Assembly (NCBI GenBank): GCA_964019695.1
Contig: OZ026522.1
Span: 72,447,601-72,511,600 of the forward strand
DNA length: 64,000 nucleotides
Source of the DNA: Loripinus fragilis
Taxonomy: Eukaryota > Mollusca > Bivalvia > Lucinida > Lucinidae
Direction: 5' to 3'
Shown: one piece after another, positions 35,901 through 50,900 of the stretch
How the letters are laid out: each line of letters starts with the position of its first letter
How positions within the stretch are numbered: the first letter of the stretch is position 1
Notes under the pieces: model-generated
What the model saw: only the letters and a program-made list of their open reading frames with translations
Database searches by the model: none
Told to the model about the DNA's origin: nothing
Program-made: the position numbers and the translations under genes

Positions 35901-38900
35901 AGTCCCTGGCCGGATCCTGCTGAATTTCGAACCCATCCGAGATATTATGGGTTTACTTGTTGCCTGCAAGAATGAAGAAGATCCAATCAAAAATGAAGGA
36001 GCTAGAGTGGTCACAACATTATTCATTAATTTTTCTGAAGGTCAAGGGCAGCTAACTCTGAAGTCAGTGATGGAATCTTGCGGAAATTCAAACCCATCCA
36101 AGCTTTTATGGTTGGTCTTGTTATCTGCAAGAATGAAGAAGATCCATCCAAAAATGAAGGTACTAGAGTGGTCACAACATTTCTCCCATTATAAGTCTAT
36201 GGGGATTTTTCCAAACGCTCAAGGGCAGCTAACTCATAAGTCCCTGGTCGGATCCTGCCGAATTTCGAACCCATTCGAGATTTTATGGTTGTCCTTGTTA
36301 CCTGCAAGAATAAAGAAGAACAAATCAAAAATGAAGGAGCTAGAGTGGTCACAAGATTTTCCCCATTATAACTCTATGGGAGCTATCTGTTGCCATGGAA
36401 ACCAGAGTTCTGATCCGATCTTATCCAAAAACCTAATGCAGTCAATCCCCCACCCCAGTGATGCTCCTGATGAAATTTGATTATGATTGGCCAGCTGGTT
36501 TCAGAGATATTCATGTTTGAAAGTGTGGATGGACGGACGGACACACGCACGGACGGACGGACGCCGGCTCGAGTCCCATACTATAAGCTCACCCTGAAAC
36601 TTCGGCTCTGGTGAGCTAAAAATGAAGGAGCTAGAGTTGAAACTTCAGCTCTGGTGAGCTAAAAATGAAGGAGCTAGAGTGGTCACAAGATTTTCCCCAT
36701 TATAACCCTATGGGAGCTATCTGTTGCCATGGAAACCAGAGTTCTGATCCCATCTTACCCAAAATCTATTGCAGTCAATCCCCCACCCCAATGATGCTCC
36801 TGATGAAATTTGATTATGATTGGCCAGCTGGTTTCAGAGATATACATGATTGAAAGTGTGGACGCACGGATGCACGCACACACGGACACACGAACGCCGG
36901 CTCGAGTCCCATACTATAAGCTCACTCTGAGCCTTCGGCTCTGGTGAGCTAATAAAAAAATAAAAAAAACATTTGGAGGATCTAACATGAGTGTTCATGC
37001 ATTATTTTTGAAATGCGTTTGATTATCAAATTCAATAATACAGGAGCAGGGGACAAAATTATTATCCCCACGCTTTTTTAAAAAAGCGTCGGGGATATTG
37101 CAATCGCCTCCGTCCGTCCGTCCGTCTGTCCGTCCGTCCGTCCGTCACGCTATCTCCTCCTAAACCATTGGACGAAATCCAACCAAATTTGGTGTGTGTG
37201 TTGTTCACATGAATGGGGTGTGCAACGACACATTTTTTTTTGGCCCCGCCCCCTGGGGCCCTGGGGAGGGGCCAAAAGGTCAAATATCATTAAATATCAT
37301 TAAATTTCAATTACTAAGTCAATTTCAAAGATTTTTAAACCAAACTTTGTGTGTCTTCTCACAAATGAAAGATATAAAACATATAGACGGGATTTTCATT
37401 TGGCCGCCTGGGTCATGCCCCAGAGGTGGGACTTGGGGGTACCGTGGGGGGTTGTGGGGTCAAAATTTTTTTTTTCCGAAATTCAACCAGATTTGTTGTG
37501 TGAGTTACTTACATGAATGGCATATGCAACGGCACCATTTTTTGGGTCCCCGCCCCCTGGGGCCCTGGGGAGGGGCCAAAAGGTCAAATATCATGAAATC
37601 TGAAATACAAAGTCAATTTCAAAGATTTTTAAACCAAACTTTGTGTATCTTCTCACATATGAAAGATATATAATATATCAGACGGAATTTTCATTCGGGC
37701 GCCTGGGTCATGCCCAGGGGTGGGACTTTGGGGTACCGTGGGGGTTGGGGGGCCACAAATTTTTTTTTTCCGAAATTCAGCCAGATTTGGTGTGCTAGTT
37801 ACTTACATGAATTGCACATGCAGCGGCACAATTTTTTGGGTCCTCAGCCCCTGGGGCCTTGGGGAGGGGTCAAAAATTTAATTTTCTGAACATGGTCATG
37901 TGGCATATCAAATTAAAGGGATTTGCAGTAGACCAGGATACACTGAAAAATTTTAACCTACGATCAAACTGGTAACCTTGGGATGGGGTCAAAGGGTCAA
38001 TTACCATTAGATTTCTTCGAGAGTGTGGGGATTTGCGATGGCGCGCCATCGAATGTGTTCTAGTTTTAATATTGCACTTGTCCTGCAGGACCAATGGCTT
38101 ACAATTTTCAATTGCCTACAAACACATGCACTCGTCCTTTAAAAGTGTATGCAATAAAGAACATAAGGGAGTATCATAATCATATAAAGTTCCTTATATC
38201 ACTGCTAAAATTATATTTACCCAATCAGTTTCATACCTGCATCCCATACACTGACAAAAAGATTTGACAGTCAATACTCATCCAGTTCAGAAAATGCAAG
38301 TTTCACTCTCAGATTTTAGCACTCACCCAGTAGGACATCTAGAAAGGACAAGTAATTCTTCCCAAAGCACTCGTCCTACAGGACTTGTGCATTGGGAGGA
38401 ATTCCTCGTCCTTTCTAGATTTCATTCATAATTAAGTGCGGACGATTGGAATTTTTGTCCCCTAAGCAGGATGAATGTTTGACAGGATAATGCAAGCTGT
38501 AACAAGGATGCTACAGTCAAAACAATGTCATTTTCTAAACTATGGCCTCAGCTTGATGTCATATGGATTAAACTGTATTTCACACTGGCTTACTCAGAGG
38601 CAAGATGGACACAAAAAATGAGCAATTACTCTCTTTTAGAAGGTTGAGTAATAATCATATGTATTTTCACCTTTAAATAATTTTTAAAACATGGTTCAAT
38701 AAATAAAATAAATGCGCTATGGCATGAGATTTCCAACAATGTGGTATGTGCGACCAGCAAAGCCTCAGATCAGCCTGCCCATACCCGCAGTCAGACCAGA
38801 GCCTTTGCTAGTTGGGTGGGTATATGAGTGTTAAGCTACTGCCTGAACACCATTTAGAATTTCTAAGCTTAAAAGGAGGCTGCAGAGGCTCGTCCGAGTC

Positions 38901-41900
38901 TACACATGTCAAAATGCCACATTGTTGGAAATCTCATGCACTGGCTCAAATTATTTTGATTCATCTTACTAAGCCTAATTTGATAATTTGTTAACAACCT
39001 GAATCATAACACACTCCTGAACATAATGCCAAGAAATCGGCTCAACCTCTGCTTCATCTGGAAAACCCATTAACTATGATTATTGCATTAAAACTGTGTC
39101 TCACGCTATTAACAGCCATGTTTTAACTGGCAAAAACCCATGTATTAATCAGGCAATTCACGTGCTGTTGATGCACGGCTTTTGTACTTTACATATACGC
39201 ATTCTAGTCCGTCACAAAAATTGACGTCATCAACAGTAGCATTCATAGAAATTAACGTAATTTAGTGACGTTAGGATGACATAAGTCTTTGCTCTGGAAC
39301 AGGCTTTTTCAAAACCTGCGAATCCTTAATGCCTTTACGCGCCATAATAGTAATACAAAAATGAACTTTTCGAAGCGTATTCCAAAGTTTTCAAGTGACA
39401 GAATGATTTTATGCAATAAAAATAATCAAACAAGGTTTTAAGATACACTAACATCTGCTTTCAGGCTCGGGTTTCAAAACCACCCTCGGGGTCCAGCAGA
39501 TGTTAATGCATAGAAAAACATGTTTGATCCCTATATTAAATTGCTCTAAACAAAATCTTTTCTACAGTGAAAAGTGAGTCTAAAATTAAACTTATAAGAC
39601 AGTTCATAATTAAGTTATTTTTCATGCTAAGACCAGACATATAATCCATCACTTAATTGTGTATAAATAGCACAGTGAAATATGGGAACTTAGGCCAAAT
39701 AAAAAAATATATTAGATTCTCAAGCACCACCGCATTGTCCTCAAAGTCCCCGCATCACCGATTTTTTTAAACCAAAAAAAAAAAAAAAAAAAAAGAAAAA
39801 TTAAATATTAAAAAAAATCGTTATTTTGTTTTGTCCAAGTTAGTCCAATATTTAATATTCCTCATACATTTACCTGATCTTCTGAAAATCGAGTAGGCGC
39901 TTGGTATTGATTTTTATGTGGTTTGGTGCAGGTATACAAGCGTCGCATATTTCTTTGTAATGGCGTCATCCGTCGTGAAGGGCCGTTTTTCAAGAAAATC
40001 ACCTGATTTAATGTCCAGCATGGCTCTTGTATCGGTAGAAATATCATCAGGGGCCGTACATGTAGTACACCTCCCATGGAACATTGTCGGAGAGTATAAC
40101 AGCTCATGTAAATACATGCCTCGTCTGTTTTTGAGGAAATAAAAAGACAAACCTGTCTCCCTCATCTGCTTTTGTGGAAATAAAAAATAAAATAAAAACC
40201 TGCCTCCAGCATCTGTTTTTTTCAAAAAGTGCTTGAGAATCTAATGATTAATTTTTTTTGGCCTTACTATGACAAAAGTAATGGGTTGTCCAGAGAAATA
40301 GATAAGTGTAAAAAAAGATGAATTTGGGTTTAGACCTTAAGGTGGACATACATTTCACCTGCACTACTACAATATGGGCCTTGTTGCGAAAAAACCTGTC
40401 TTGGGGGGTTTGCAAACAGCAAAGGTGCAGACCAGCCTGCACATCTGCGCAGTCTGATCAGCGCCTTTGTTATTCGCGTTTTGTAAAGTACCATATCTAA
40501 GCTTGCAACAAGCGAAATTTCATTTTTTCAGCTAGTCTCTGTAGCTGAGAAGAGTGATTTGAAACTTGCTTTGTCGGAAACCCCGAAGACAGGTTTTGTC
40601 GCGATGAGGCCCATATGGCAAATGACATGTTCCTTGCCATCCTTGGTAACCCAGGGGTGACCCATTCATGAATGCAGTGTAACAGAATGGGTCATGCCTG
40701 GGCTACCAAAGATGGTTCCTCACTTACCTGACTGTTATGATTTGACCAAATGACAAATCTATTCCATTCATTTGTGCAATAAAGATAGGGGCTACAGCTT
40801 CATAAAGGGCAGTACCATCCATGTTGATAGTGGCTCCGACTGGAAGGACAAAGCGGGTGACACGCTTGTCAATGTGCATGTTTTCTTCTAAACACTGGAA
40901 TGTAACTGGAAGAGTGGCTGAGCTGCAAATAAAGATGAAACAGTAATTCTGTAATAAATTTTAAAGCTCACTCTTTACTGAAATATTTCTTTGCATGTGG
41001 AGCATTCTAGTGGTGTAGTCAGAACAGCATGTGATAAACAGATTGAAGGCAGGTGGGGGGCAGGGAGGCCCAAGCTTACATGGAAGAAACTGACGGAGAA
41101 AGCCTGCTGCGAGTGGAAGCTCAGGACAATTGACCCTCAAGAAAGGAGCACCTGGAGATCAGGTGTGAGATCATCTACAGGTGCAGCTAGCCAGTTACCT
41201 GGAATGGGGCCCACTGATGTGGCTGATGCCCCTACACCTAAACGTTAATCAAAAAAAGGATTATGATGGTATGATATGATGCTGATCATTTATCCCAAGA
41301 ACGCATCAAATCTGACCGATGGGTACTGATATCGAGAGATAAAGCTCTGGAAGGACAAAAAGATGATGCAAAAACTATGCATATAGAGGGATAAAACCAA
41401 GTCAAGAGAATATGACCAGTAGAAGTCACAATCACAGATCAACCTATGGCATCAAGTGGAAATGAAACAGGAACTTGGCTTACTTAACAAGACATACAGT
41501 AAAACCTGTGTAAAACGACCACTCTCAAAAAGACCACAAATTGGTTTTCAGGACCAATTATCGCTTAATGCAGGTCAAATGTTTTGCAGAATGCTGCAAG
41601 GGGAGCATTCTGCAATACTTTCAACCTTCATTAAGCTACCATTTGTCATTAATATCTTTGTTTTGTCTGTTTTTGAGTGGCAATTTTACACAAGTTTTAC
41701 TGTATATATAATACATGTAAGAACATGATTAACTAACTCTGGCAGCCATGTTTTTCAATGAATGATATTAATTTGAGCAATGGTAAAATTGGTATAGGTC
41801 ATCTAAGAACCAAAAGGCATTTGTGCAAAAATTATTTCCAAATTGGCCCAGTAGTTTTTGACAAGGTGCTTTTTTCTTGTCTGTCCTATATTATACATAG

Positions 41901-44900
41901 GAAAGACTGACTCTGCCTTCTGGCAGCAATGAAATTAATTTGAGCAATCAATCATTTGTAGCAAATTCATTCCAAATTGGCCCAATTTTTTTTACAAGAT
42001 GATTTTTTTTGGTAATTTTCCTATATAATAGTAAAAACTGATTCCTCCCACTGACTGCTATGGGTTTTTTTTTTTGACAGATCAAATTAATTTTTGCAAT
42101 CTTGGTAGAGGGTCACCCAATGACCAATAGTGTCAAATTATTTCCTATTCGACCCAGTCAAATTTTTAACAAGAAGATATATATTTGAGGGTTATATATT
42201 TCTATTTCTATCTCCCTATAATTCAAACTACAGATAATTCGGAATAAAAGTAAGTAAGGGTGCAAAGATCAGGAATCGATACAATCAAGTACCACACCTG
42301 ACCTAGGATACCAATGGGAAAGTGACAAACTCACAGTTAGACACCACAAATGAGAGCCAAGAGGTCTGCCCTTTCCCAGCAAGTAACCACAAGGCACAAA
42401 TAAACAGAGGCGCACAAAGGCATAGCAAACACAAGACAGAAAAAACATAAACGATCCACAAAAGAAGTACTGCCTTGGAACAATCAGTAAAATATTTTAC
42501 TGGAAGGCTTAAACCGGTTTCACGGCGCCAACCTCACCCTTAATTCAGATGTGGATCAAGACACATAGATATTTGGTTTGCATGAAAGACCCCTAACTTA
42601 TCATTGCATCATATCCTAGAACATATAAATCAAGACCTTTAGTCCAGAGGACTTCCAATTTTACGAGATTCAACTGTATTTACCATGTCATATTCTTACC
42701 TTGAGGCGGTGGCCAGGGCAGTCAACCAGGCCTGGAATACAGCTTTCATGAGAATAAGTGGATTTTTTCTTGTAAAAAGGAAGTAGACAGTTGGTAATGT
42801 GATGCAGGCATGGAATACCAGACCTGCTACTACAGTGACGATGTACAAGCCGAGTCTCTGAGCAATAGCGCCAATATCGTCAAGATCCAGGATCTTGCCG
42901 CAGATCAGGAACATGATACCAACAGGTGAGTACCTGAAATCAAAGAAAGTTGTCTGCTTTTCTCGTCTGCTGAAATGTTTAAGAAGCCTCCATGGCAAAC
43001 AGTGTGGGCCCAGATCAGACTGCTCCTATAGGAGCAGTCTGTTCTGGGTCCACGCTGTTTGCTTCTATGCGGAATTCGTCAGTAATGTTAGGCAATTATT
43101 TGCAGCAGACAACTTCAGCAGACAACATTTTCAGATGCATTTTTTTCTTGGCACTTTAAGGGTTAACTTATCACACAGGCATGGGTGATAGATCAAACTT
43201 TCCAAAATCCTGAACTTAGGAAATTTAAATTTTAAAACTTGCAATTTGCCTACAAATACTATTAATTTTCAAGTTTAAATGGTCACTTGTCTTTAAATAT
43301 ATCAGAGAAGCTAGTCTAATCTGCCTAATTCAGCATTTTGAGGCTGACTTTCTTTGAAAAGTCAACCTCAAGATCCTGAATATTCAGGAATAATCCTGAA
43401 AACTTTCACCCATGCACAGGTCCAGTTAAGCAAAATTTTGAGAATAAAATTGTCAGTGTGCTCTTACCCATCAATTTTAACATATGTTTTGTGTGCTCAA
43501 AAGAACCATCTCATTGAGATGGTTCTTTTGGGTACCCACAGCATATGTTTTTATTGAGTAATATGAAAAACATTTTTTGATTAACATACTCTTATCTTGA
43601 GTGAGGCCTGTTGTTAAGTACTGCATTTACACTCAGTGGCCATAAGTGAGTTCCAAAAATGGCAAACGTTGTTTCATTTGCAAAAAATTAAGTACATTTA
43701 AAATTGGTATAATATGAAAATGAGAAATGCAACTTATCTGAAATTTTGAACATATCACTATTTGCTATTTTTTCAACTCAAGAATGCTAAATTAGTATAG
43801 AAATAATATCACCTAGAGTTTGTGGGTGGTATTCTTTTCGACCACCCCTGAATTCTGAAACAGTTTGAAAAATTGATGTTGGTTCTAAACTTCTTCCGTT
43901 TTTATATGACTATAGATATTTCTTATTTTCTATACATTTTTGGTGATAATGGTGCAAATATGTTACAATCGTGAGCTGTGAACAAGATGTGCTCATATCT
44001 TCCTAATTTATTCACCGTCGTATTAGGGGTGGGTGGGGTATTTGTACCCCTGACCCAAAAATCTAAATTATTGAATGAATCCACTTGGTATTTTCGCAAC
44101 AAGTATCAGTCTTTCTAGGGTCTATATATGAGTGTTTGAAGCAATTAGTCTATAAATGTTTGAAATGTAAAATACAGCACCCATCGATACCTAGCCCATC
44201 CGCCAAATTTTGCTTTACGATGGGGTACCCAAACTTTCATACGAAATCATTGGATAGTTCTTCTTAAAAAAAATAAATGTTCTGTAAATAACGTAACCCC
44301 AAATGGTACTTTCAACTGAAAATAATCATTACATAAATACTATATCACTGGTTATGCTGCTTGTGGCACCAATATCAGGACTGACAGAGAAAATTAGCAG
44401 ATTTTCTTAGGATCCAACCATAGCTTATATCCATAAACATTTATTCAAAAAATATTATTTTCAAATCGAACACTGTTATGATACCTCACAAAACACACAT
44501 ACCCCATATTCCTGCATTTGTTTTTTAGTTTGTTTTTACAGCCAAAGTATACTGCCGTCGGATCATTTTCATGGCATTATTTTCCGGCCAGTTCTCTGCT
44601 CTGCATTATTTTATTTTCAGTGTCTATACTAATTTGAGCTTTAACAGAATGTTTTCCAGTACATTTCAAATATTTCTGCAAATTTCGATAAAAAATATTA
44701 CAATCTGACATTTTTACAGCAATTTTTCAACACCTGCTATCTTTTTTTGAAGAAATGGAGCCATTGTTTGGGGTACACAATAACTCCATAGCAACAGATG
44801 ATGACATCATACAATTAGGTGATGACGTAAACATATACCCTGTATATTCATCCAGGGTAATTATCATTTGTGGAAATTGTCTTAATTGGCTAGAAAAGAC

Positions 44901-47900
44901 CATTGTTTCAGACCATATTTTTTGTCAATTTCTTGTAAGCTGATTTGGGAACTCATTTATGGCCACAGAGTGTATAAGATGGAATCTTCCAGTTGATGAA
45001 CTGGCCCATACTAATTTTCAACTAATTTAAATAATAGTGTAACCTAATGGTAAGTCCTGGTCCAACTGATAAAATTATGATGATGTTTTTTTTAGTTCTC
45101 AGCATATTGTATAGAGGGGCGAGTGGGGTTCAGTTGTATATTCCTAAGGAAACCTATAGCCAGTTGTGGTTTCCCAAGGGTCGGTGGGGGCGGGGGGGTG
45201 GGGGGAGGTAAAATTGTTACCCACATTCTAGTTTCCCACTGTCTTTTGGTACAGATATGCAAAGGGATCCATATAATAGACAACAGCAAGTTTTATAAAT
45301 GTTATTGCATTTCTCAAAATTCAAAGTTTGGGTGAGAACTGAGGCCCATGACTTTTTTAATCTTTTCGAAATTATAATCCAGTGATTTCTTTATTTTGTG
45401 ATAAACAGTTAAAATCTTTGCATGCTTGATAATTTTTCTACTTTAGATATTGTCTGCTGACTTTTCTCAAAATGAACTTTTTTCATGAAATAGATTCAGG
45501 AATACTAGCATGAAAAATTACCCAGAATGCAAAATGTTAAGAACAATTAAATAGCAAAATGTTTCCACATGTTTACGTACCACATAACAAGAATGATGAG
45601 TTTCATAATGATCTCGTTGAGTATGTTGAAGAAGTCGACCATCACCTGGCCCTTCTTACCCATCTTGCTGAGAAGTATGCCAAACCCAGTACAAAAACCA
45701 ATCAATCCTGTGAACAAAGAACACATCTGTCATACCTGTTCATGGAGACGCAAACATGTTCAAATCATTATTTCGTCATTTCTTGCTATGTGAATGGCTT
45801 TGTTTTCACCAAGGATTTACTTTTTTTACTTTGTTATTTTAATTTTTAAAAAATATAACCAAAGCAGTAATCTGATTTTATTACACTTTACAACATATGC
45901 TATTTTTAGACTAGGACATAATTTTCTATTTTTAGACAACATTGAAAAATTTCATGAAAAATTTAAGCTAAGTTTTGAATCCTTTTGAAAATATTATGAA
46001 AAATGGAGCATTTGCTCCAGAAGAGCAAATGCTTCATTTTCCATAATATTTTCAAATACATGATATTTCAAAGGCGTCAAAAGGCGTTATTATGGAGTAA
46101 AGGGTTAAAGTATGGCATTAATGATTGTCTTATGAACGTATGCATTGTTTATGCTATTAGAATTTTCTTGGTAGACATAAACATGTACCATAAAAATATA
46201 TCTTTTTTTTTTTCATCCAATCAAGGGCTAAATTACAAGAGAATCTACTTTGTAATTTTAATTTCAAAAATATAAATGAAGAGGTAAATTGAATTCAAAG
46301 AAATGATTGTATAAAGAACGCATTATGTGCAATTAGGATTACAAGACATCATGAGGCCAAGGGAAAATAAAACCATTCATACAACACGTTTATTTACTTG
46401 CAGCAGTAATAAAATTAAAATGTTAATGGTAAAATTTAAGAAGTTAAATAACTTATTAGCTTTTTAAAATAGTATGTTGTTAATGTCTTTCAGTTGTTCA
46501 TATATCATTATATTAATTAAGCATTTCATTAAAAAATTAATCTCCATTAAATTAAAATGAAAGTTTAACATTTATGCTTGCAAAAAAGAAACAATTCTAA
46601 GTTAAAATGGAATTACAAATGATAGATTTACTCAATCAAATGCTTTTCCAAACATAAAATATACAAGTATGTGTATGTGCATGTAAGTGTGTATGCATTT
46701 TGTAAACCTATGGTTCAGTAATTAAACTCATAAAATGAACATTAACTCAAAATTGATGGTTTTTGATTGGTTGAAAGACCATATTGTAAAGATACGTATA
46801 TATCAAATATTTTGATTTGATTCATTTTGGCAGATTTTACAGTTTTGAGAAAAATATAAACTTAAACTGAAATTAAGATTCCAAATATTTGTAGCTAATC
46901 AACTAAACATTCAGCACTTTAAATAAAAAAAATATTGACTGTAAAGTACATTTTTTGACAGATATTTCCCATTCCTAAATTACTGTCACTCTGACAGACT
47001 TTTATGTGGTACCACTTTTCAACACTTAATATGACAATGCCAATGCCACTAACTGTGTCTTATCCTAAGCAGAAATACTATTATATATGTGGTTTAGGGT
47101 TGTGGTTCTGAATGGTTTCCAAGTCTAAGCCTTATCTGAACTGAAAGTGTGACAAATTTACACAGGGGACTCTAGTCAGTGTCAATAAATGACTTATACT
47201 AAAAAGGGGGATCAATTTGTAAACAATGGGATATATATACAGCTTATGTCAACCATCAAAAGAAATTGACAAGTTCTATTGAGTATACCACAAAAGCAGC
47301 TCTAAGGACAGGGATTTTCCAAGGCCTGATTTGGGGCCAAATATAGGCCCCTTCCCAATTCAAAAATGAGCAAAATTTCCCAAAATAGTACATATCATTA
47401 TCAATTAGTTCTACATTTTGGTGAAAAAATCATTGAAATCCAAACCAAAATACCAATTCTACAAATGCATGAAAATTTGCATAAAAATGTGAATTAGTTT
47501 TTGTGATACAAGTTTAAATTCTACGTCTGAAATGGTAGCAACGCCCATCAAAAATACTCAAACTGAAAATCCAAACTCACATGCACATCTCTATATGATA
47601 GAAATAAAATCTACAAAGTTTCAAGAAAATCATGGGAGTTTTGATGTAAGCTTTTTATATAGAAATTCTATTAACTATGTCAAAAATGATTCAATCCCTG
47701 AACTTCAAAGCTAAAGGGTACCTTCATATCATAGTAAAAAGCCTGCATAGTTTTGAAAAAAAGGATGAGGTGTCCTACTCCCATGAGGTCTGTAATTTTG
47801 TCAAAAAAGAGTGATATTTATTTTTTTTTCAAAATCACATAAATATCTTCATACCAAAGCAGGAATAGCTACAGAGCTTCAAGAAACTCAGATGGGACAA

Positions 47901-50900
47901 CCACTCGAACAAAGGTCTATGATATAGTCTCCCTCTGCCTTTGTTACACATTAACCTGGGCAAGCTTCACTTAGTGATAAGCAGCAACTTAGCAACCCCT
48001 TTGATGGAACACAAAAATTTTCACATAATGATTATACACACATCTCTATCACTCTGCAACTGCAAAAAATCTACGGCAATATCATCCAACATTAATAGCA
48101 TTAGGACAAAAATTTCAATGGGTATATGTAATCATGTTCCATGTTTGTCTTAAAAAAGTTTAATATATGGTATTCTGTAAAACAAAATATATGCCTTAAA
48201 AGTTAGTATTCTATAATTTTTAAAGCTTAGACCCCTGTTCATACTGCATTTTTACAAAACAATTTCAATACTAGCTACATAATGTCATATGTAGCCATCC
48301 CTATTATAAAGTGGGATGTGTTTTATTTCCTGGAGATTTTCATGAAGCAATATGGTCATTCAACCTATTTATAAACTTGTAAGAAATATTTCATTGTCAT
48401 TAAAATAATATAAAACAATACATAGAATAAAATGTGATGTCCCGGTACCTTGGTACGAAACAGCTTGGAGAGGTTAAGATCAGCGTCAATTACGGATGAC
48501 TCCGTAACCACGTCAAATCTTAAAACATCGTCCATCCCTTAGCAACTGTCCCAGCAAATGATTTATTAGATAAATCTGAAATTGGTTCTCATGTCAAAAA
48601 CAAACAGCGACAAGGACATATTGTTACACCTCTTATACAATATATCAATAAGTACATCTCATAGCAATATAAACACAAGATATTAATTCAGAACATTTGT
48701 TCTCATGTTTTTACTAAATCCTATATACAGGCCCCTAGTTCAAAGTGAGTAATAAAAAAATAATTTTCTTATTTCTCAACCGAAATATATGTTGTGGGTA
48801 CTCAAAAGAACCGTCTTGATGAGACGGTTCTTTTGAGCACCCAAAACAAATGTTAAAACTTATGAATAAAAAAATATGCACAAATTGACGCTAAACATTT
48901 TTAATCATCTCGACCTGTATGTATAAAATCATATTATTTCATACAAGATTTTTTAAATATGAAATTTAGTGTGAGAATTACAAGCCTCAGTCTATAAATA
49001 GAACCACCCTGATCTTATAATAGTGTATGTAGCTTTTAGGAAAATTCCATTGGTCAGAAAAGGGATAATAACATTACTCAGTCTTTGTAATTCTCACATT
49101 CCTTGTTTGAAGGTAAATTCGACATTTAAAAAATCTAGTGTTCTTTAATCAATCACCAAAGAATAAATGATGCATATCTGTGTACAATTCTTATATAAAG
49201 GAAATATTCAGGATCATGCAAAGCAAAATCTGGGATATCAAACACTTCCAAGAAAAATGGTGCAAAATATTAAAATTATTTGAATGATGTACATGTAGAT
49301 TGAAAGTCTATCATGAGTGAAAGGATGAGATATAAAAATTTACGGAGTATTGGAGATCCTCAGGACAAATTTTATATCCCATCCTCACACAAATACTGAA
49401 TTCTTTGCTTGCTCATCATTAATTCCACATTTCTATTTTTTAAAAAGGCTCCAAGAAGTTCTTGAATTATTATACACTGAGATAACCTAAAATATTGAAG
49501 ACTGAGATCAAAATAATAACATTGTCTCAAGATAATTCCTTTTTATTTATTGCATCGCCGTTGGACCAGACCCGGCTGTAATGGGAGGAATAAAACCAAC
49601 AAGAAAAGGGGGAAAAACGTAATCCAGTGACTTTTTTAATCTGTTTTGTCACTGTGAAACCCTAGACATGTCATCCATTTCACTAAATCCCTGGTTTTAA
49701 TTTTATTTCCACCACTGACAAGGATAAAGAGCTGTTTAATCATGTTCCCATGGTTGAGCAAGCGTGTAAAAAATGCAGTGTCCCCCAAACAATCACACAA
49801 TGCATTGCAATAAACAAAGTGTGATGTCATAGGGTTTGAGGCCTATTATGGTGCTGGCATTGCTTTTACCCTTTACTCCATGGACTATTTTTAGATCATG
49901 ACATCATTTTCTATTTTTAGACAACATTGAAATAAATCAAGAAAAGTTTATGTAAAGTTTTAAATACTTTTAAAAATATTATGGAAAATGGAGCATTGCT
50001 CCAATGGAGCAAATGCTCCATTTTCCATAATCTTTTCAAATATATGATATTTCAAAGGCGTCAATAGGCATTATTATGGAGTAACGGGTTATGATAACAA
50101 TGATTCACTTGACTTCAGACAAGGTCACATACCATTCACATTCTTATGTGCATGTCCCACAGTTAAAGTTATATGTATCTCTTGGGTAAGATAACATGGG
50201 TAAGATATTTTAACCCAAGATAAATTCTCAGATACCATTGTTGGATGTGCAAGAAAAGGACGACTTGTTCAAGACAGAAATTCTACTTGATTTTTATAAA
50301 ACTTGAACATTATAACATTAAATTGTATTTTTTTTTACTCAAAAGAAAAGGATTCAACATGAGTTTTTTATATGAAATTATTGAAATGAGTGTACTCAGG
50401 CAAGCATAAGAAATGAACAGTAACCATGAGTGTGTAAGATTCTGTTTATCATGTGACACATTTTCTGTGCTTTTAGTTAGCCTGTGCGAAAAGTGACCTT
50501 GAGGTCAAGGTCATGGATTTAGAAATTTATCTCTTTAAAATTTAGAGGCCAAGTATTCTTCAGACGAGCCACGGTGTCATGTGACAGACATGACATCTCT
50601 TATTTTTTCTATTAGAACGGTTGATTTTTAACAGTGGTGGTGTTCATATAATATTAACTATACAAAGTTATGAAATGAATAACCTTGACATAGTGCTACA
50701 TTATCTCTCCATATTTTGCTATTATGATAAAATATCTATATTGTTATTTGCAAATGTCTGACCATGAATTTATATTACAGTATATGTTCTAAAAAGACTG
50801 ATTATGATATGATGTTCTAACATTTTGAACACTTTTCTCTCTGCCCTCAAAATAAATGTTGGTTACCAGGGCTGAAATGCTTGTTAGAACAGCAAACAGT

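Larger units (their letters stand above)
34634..40727 (-). other. EAAT intron packed with pearl-like, Helitron-like and TIR elements
   Basis: The main elements are listed separately: tandem array 34770-36955, Helitron-like element 37065-38063, TIR element 39715-40241 and MITE 40373-40615. It also holds a ~235-bp repeat at 38731-38965 (relatives at 53056-53290 and 53385-53635) and the second copy of the 30160-30600 repeat at 39095-39530. No host exon is seen inside it. Confidence 0.6.

Noticed and set aside
35947..36480. 177-codon plus-strand frame with internal repeats
   Set aside because: It follows the ~170-bp tandem units of a pearl-like array. The repetitive protein is a by-product.
37194..37673. 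159-codon plus-strand frame
   Set aside because: Lies across the tandem core of the Helitron-like element, and codon content follows the repeat.
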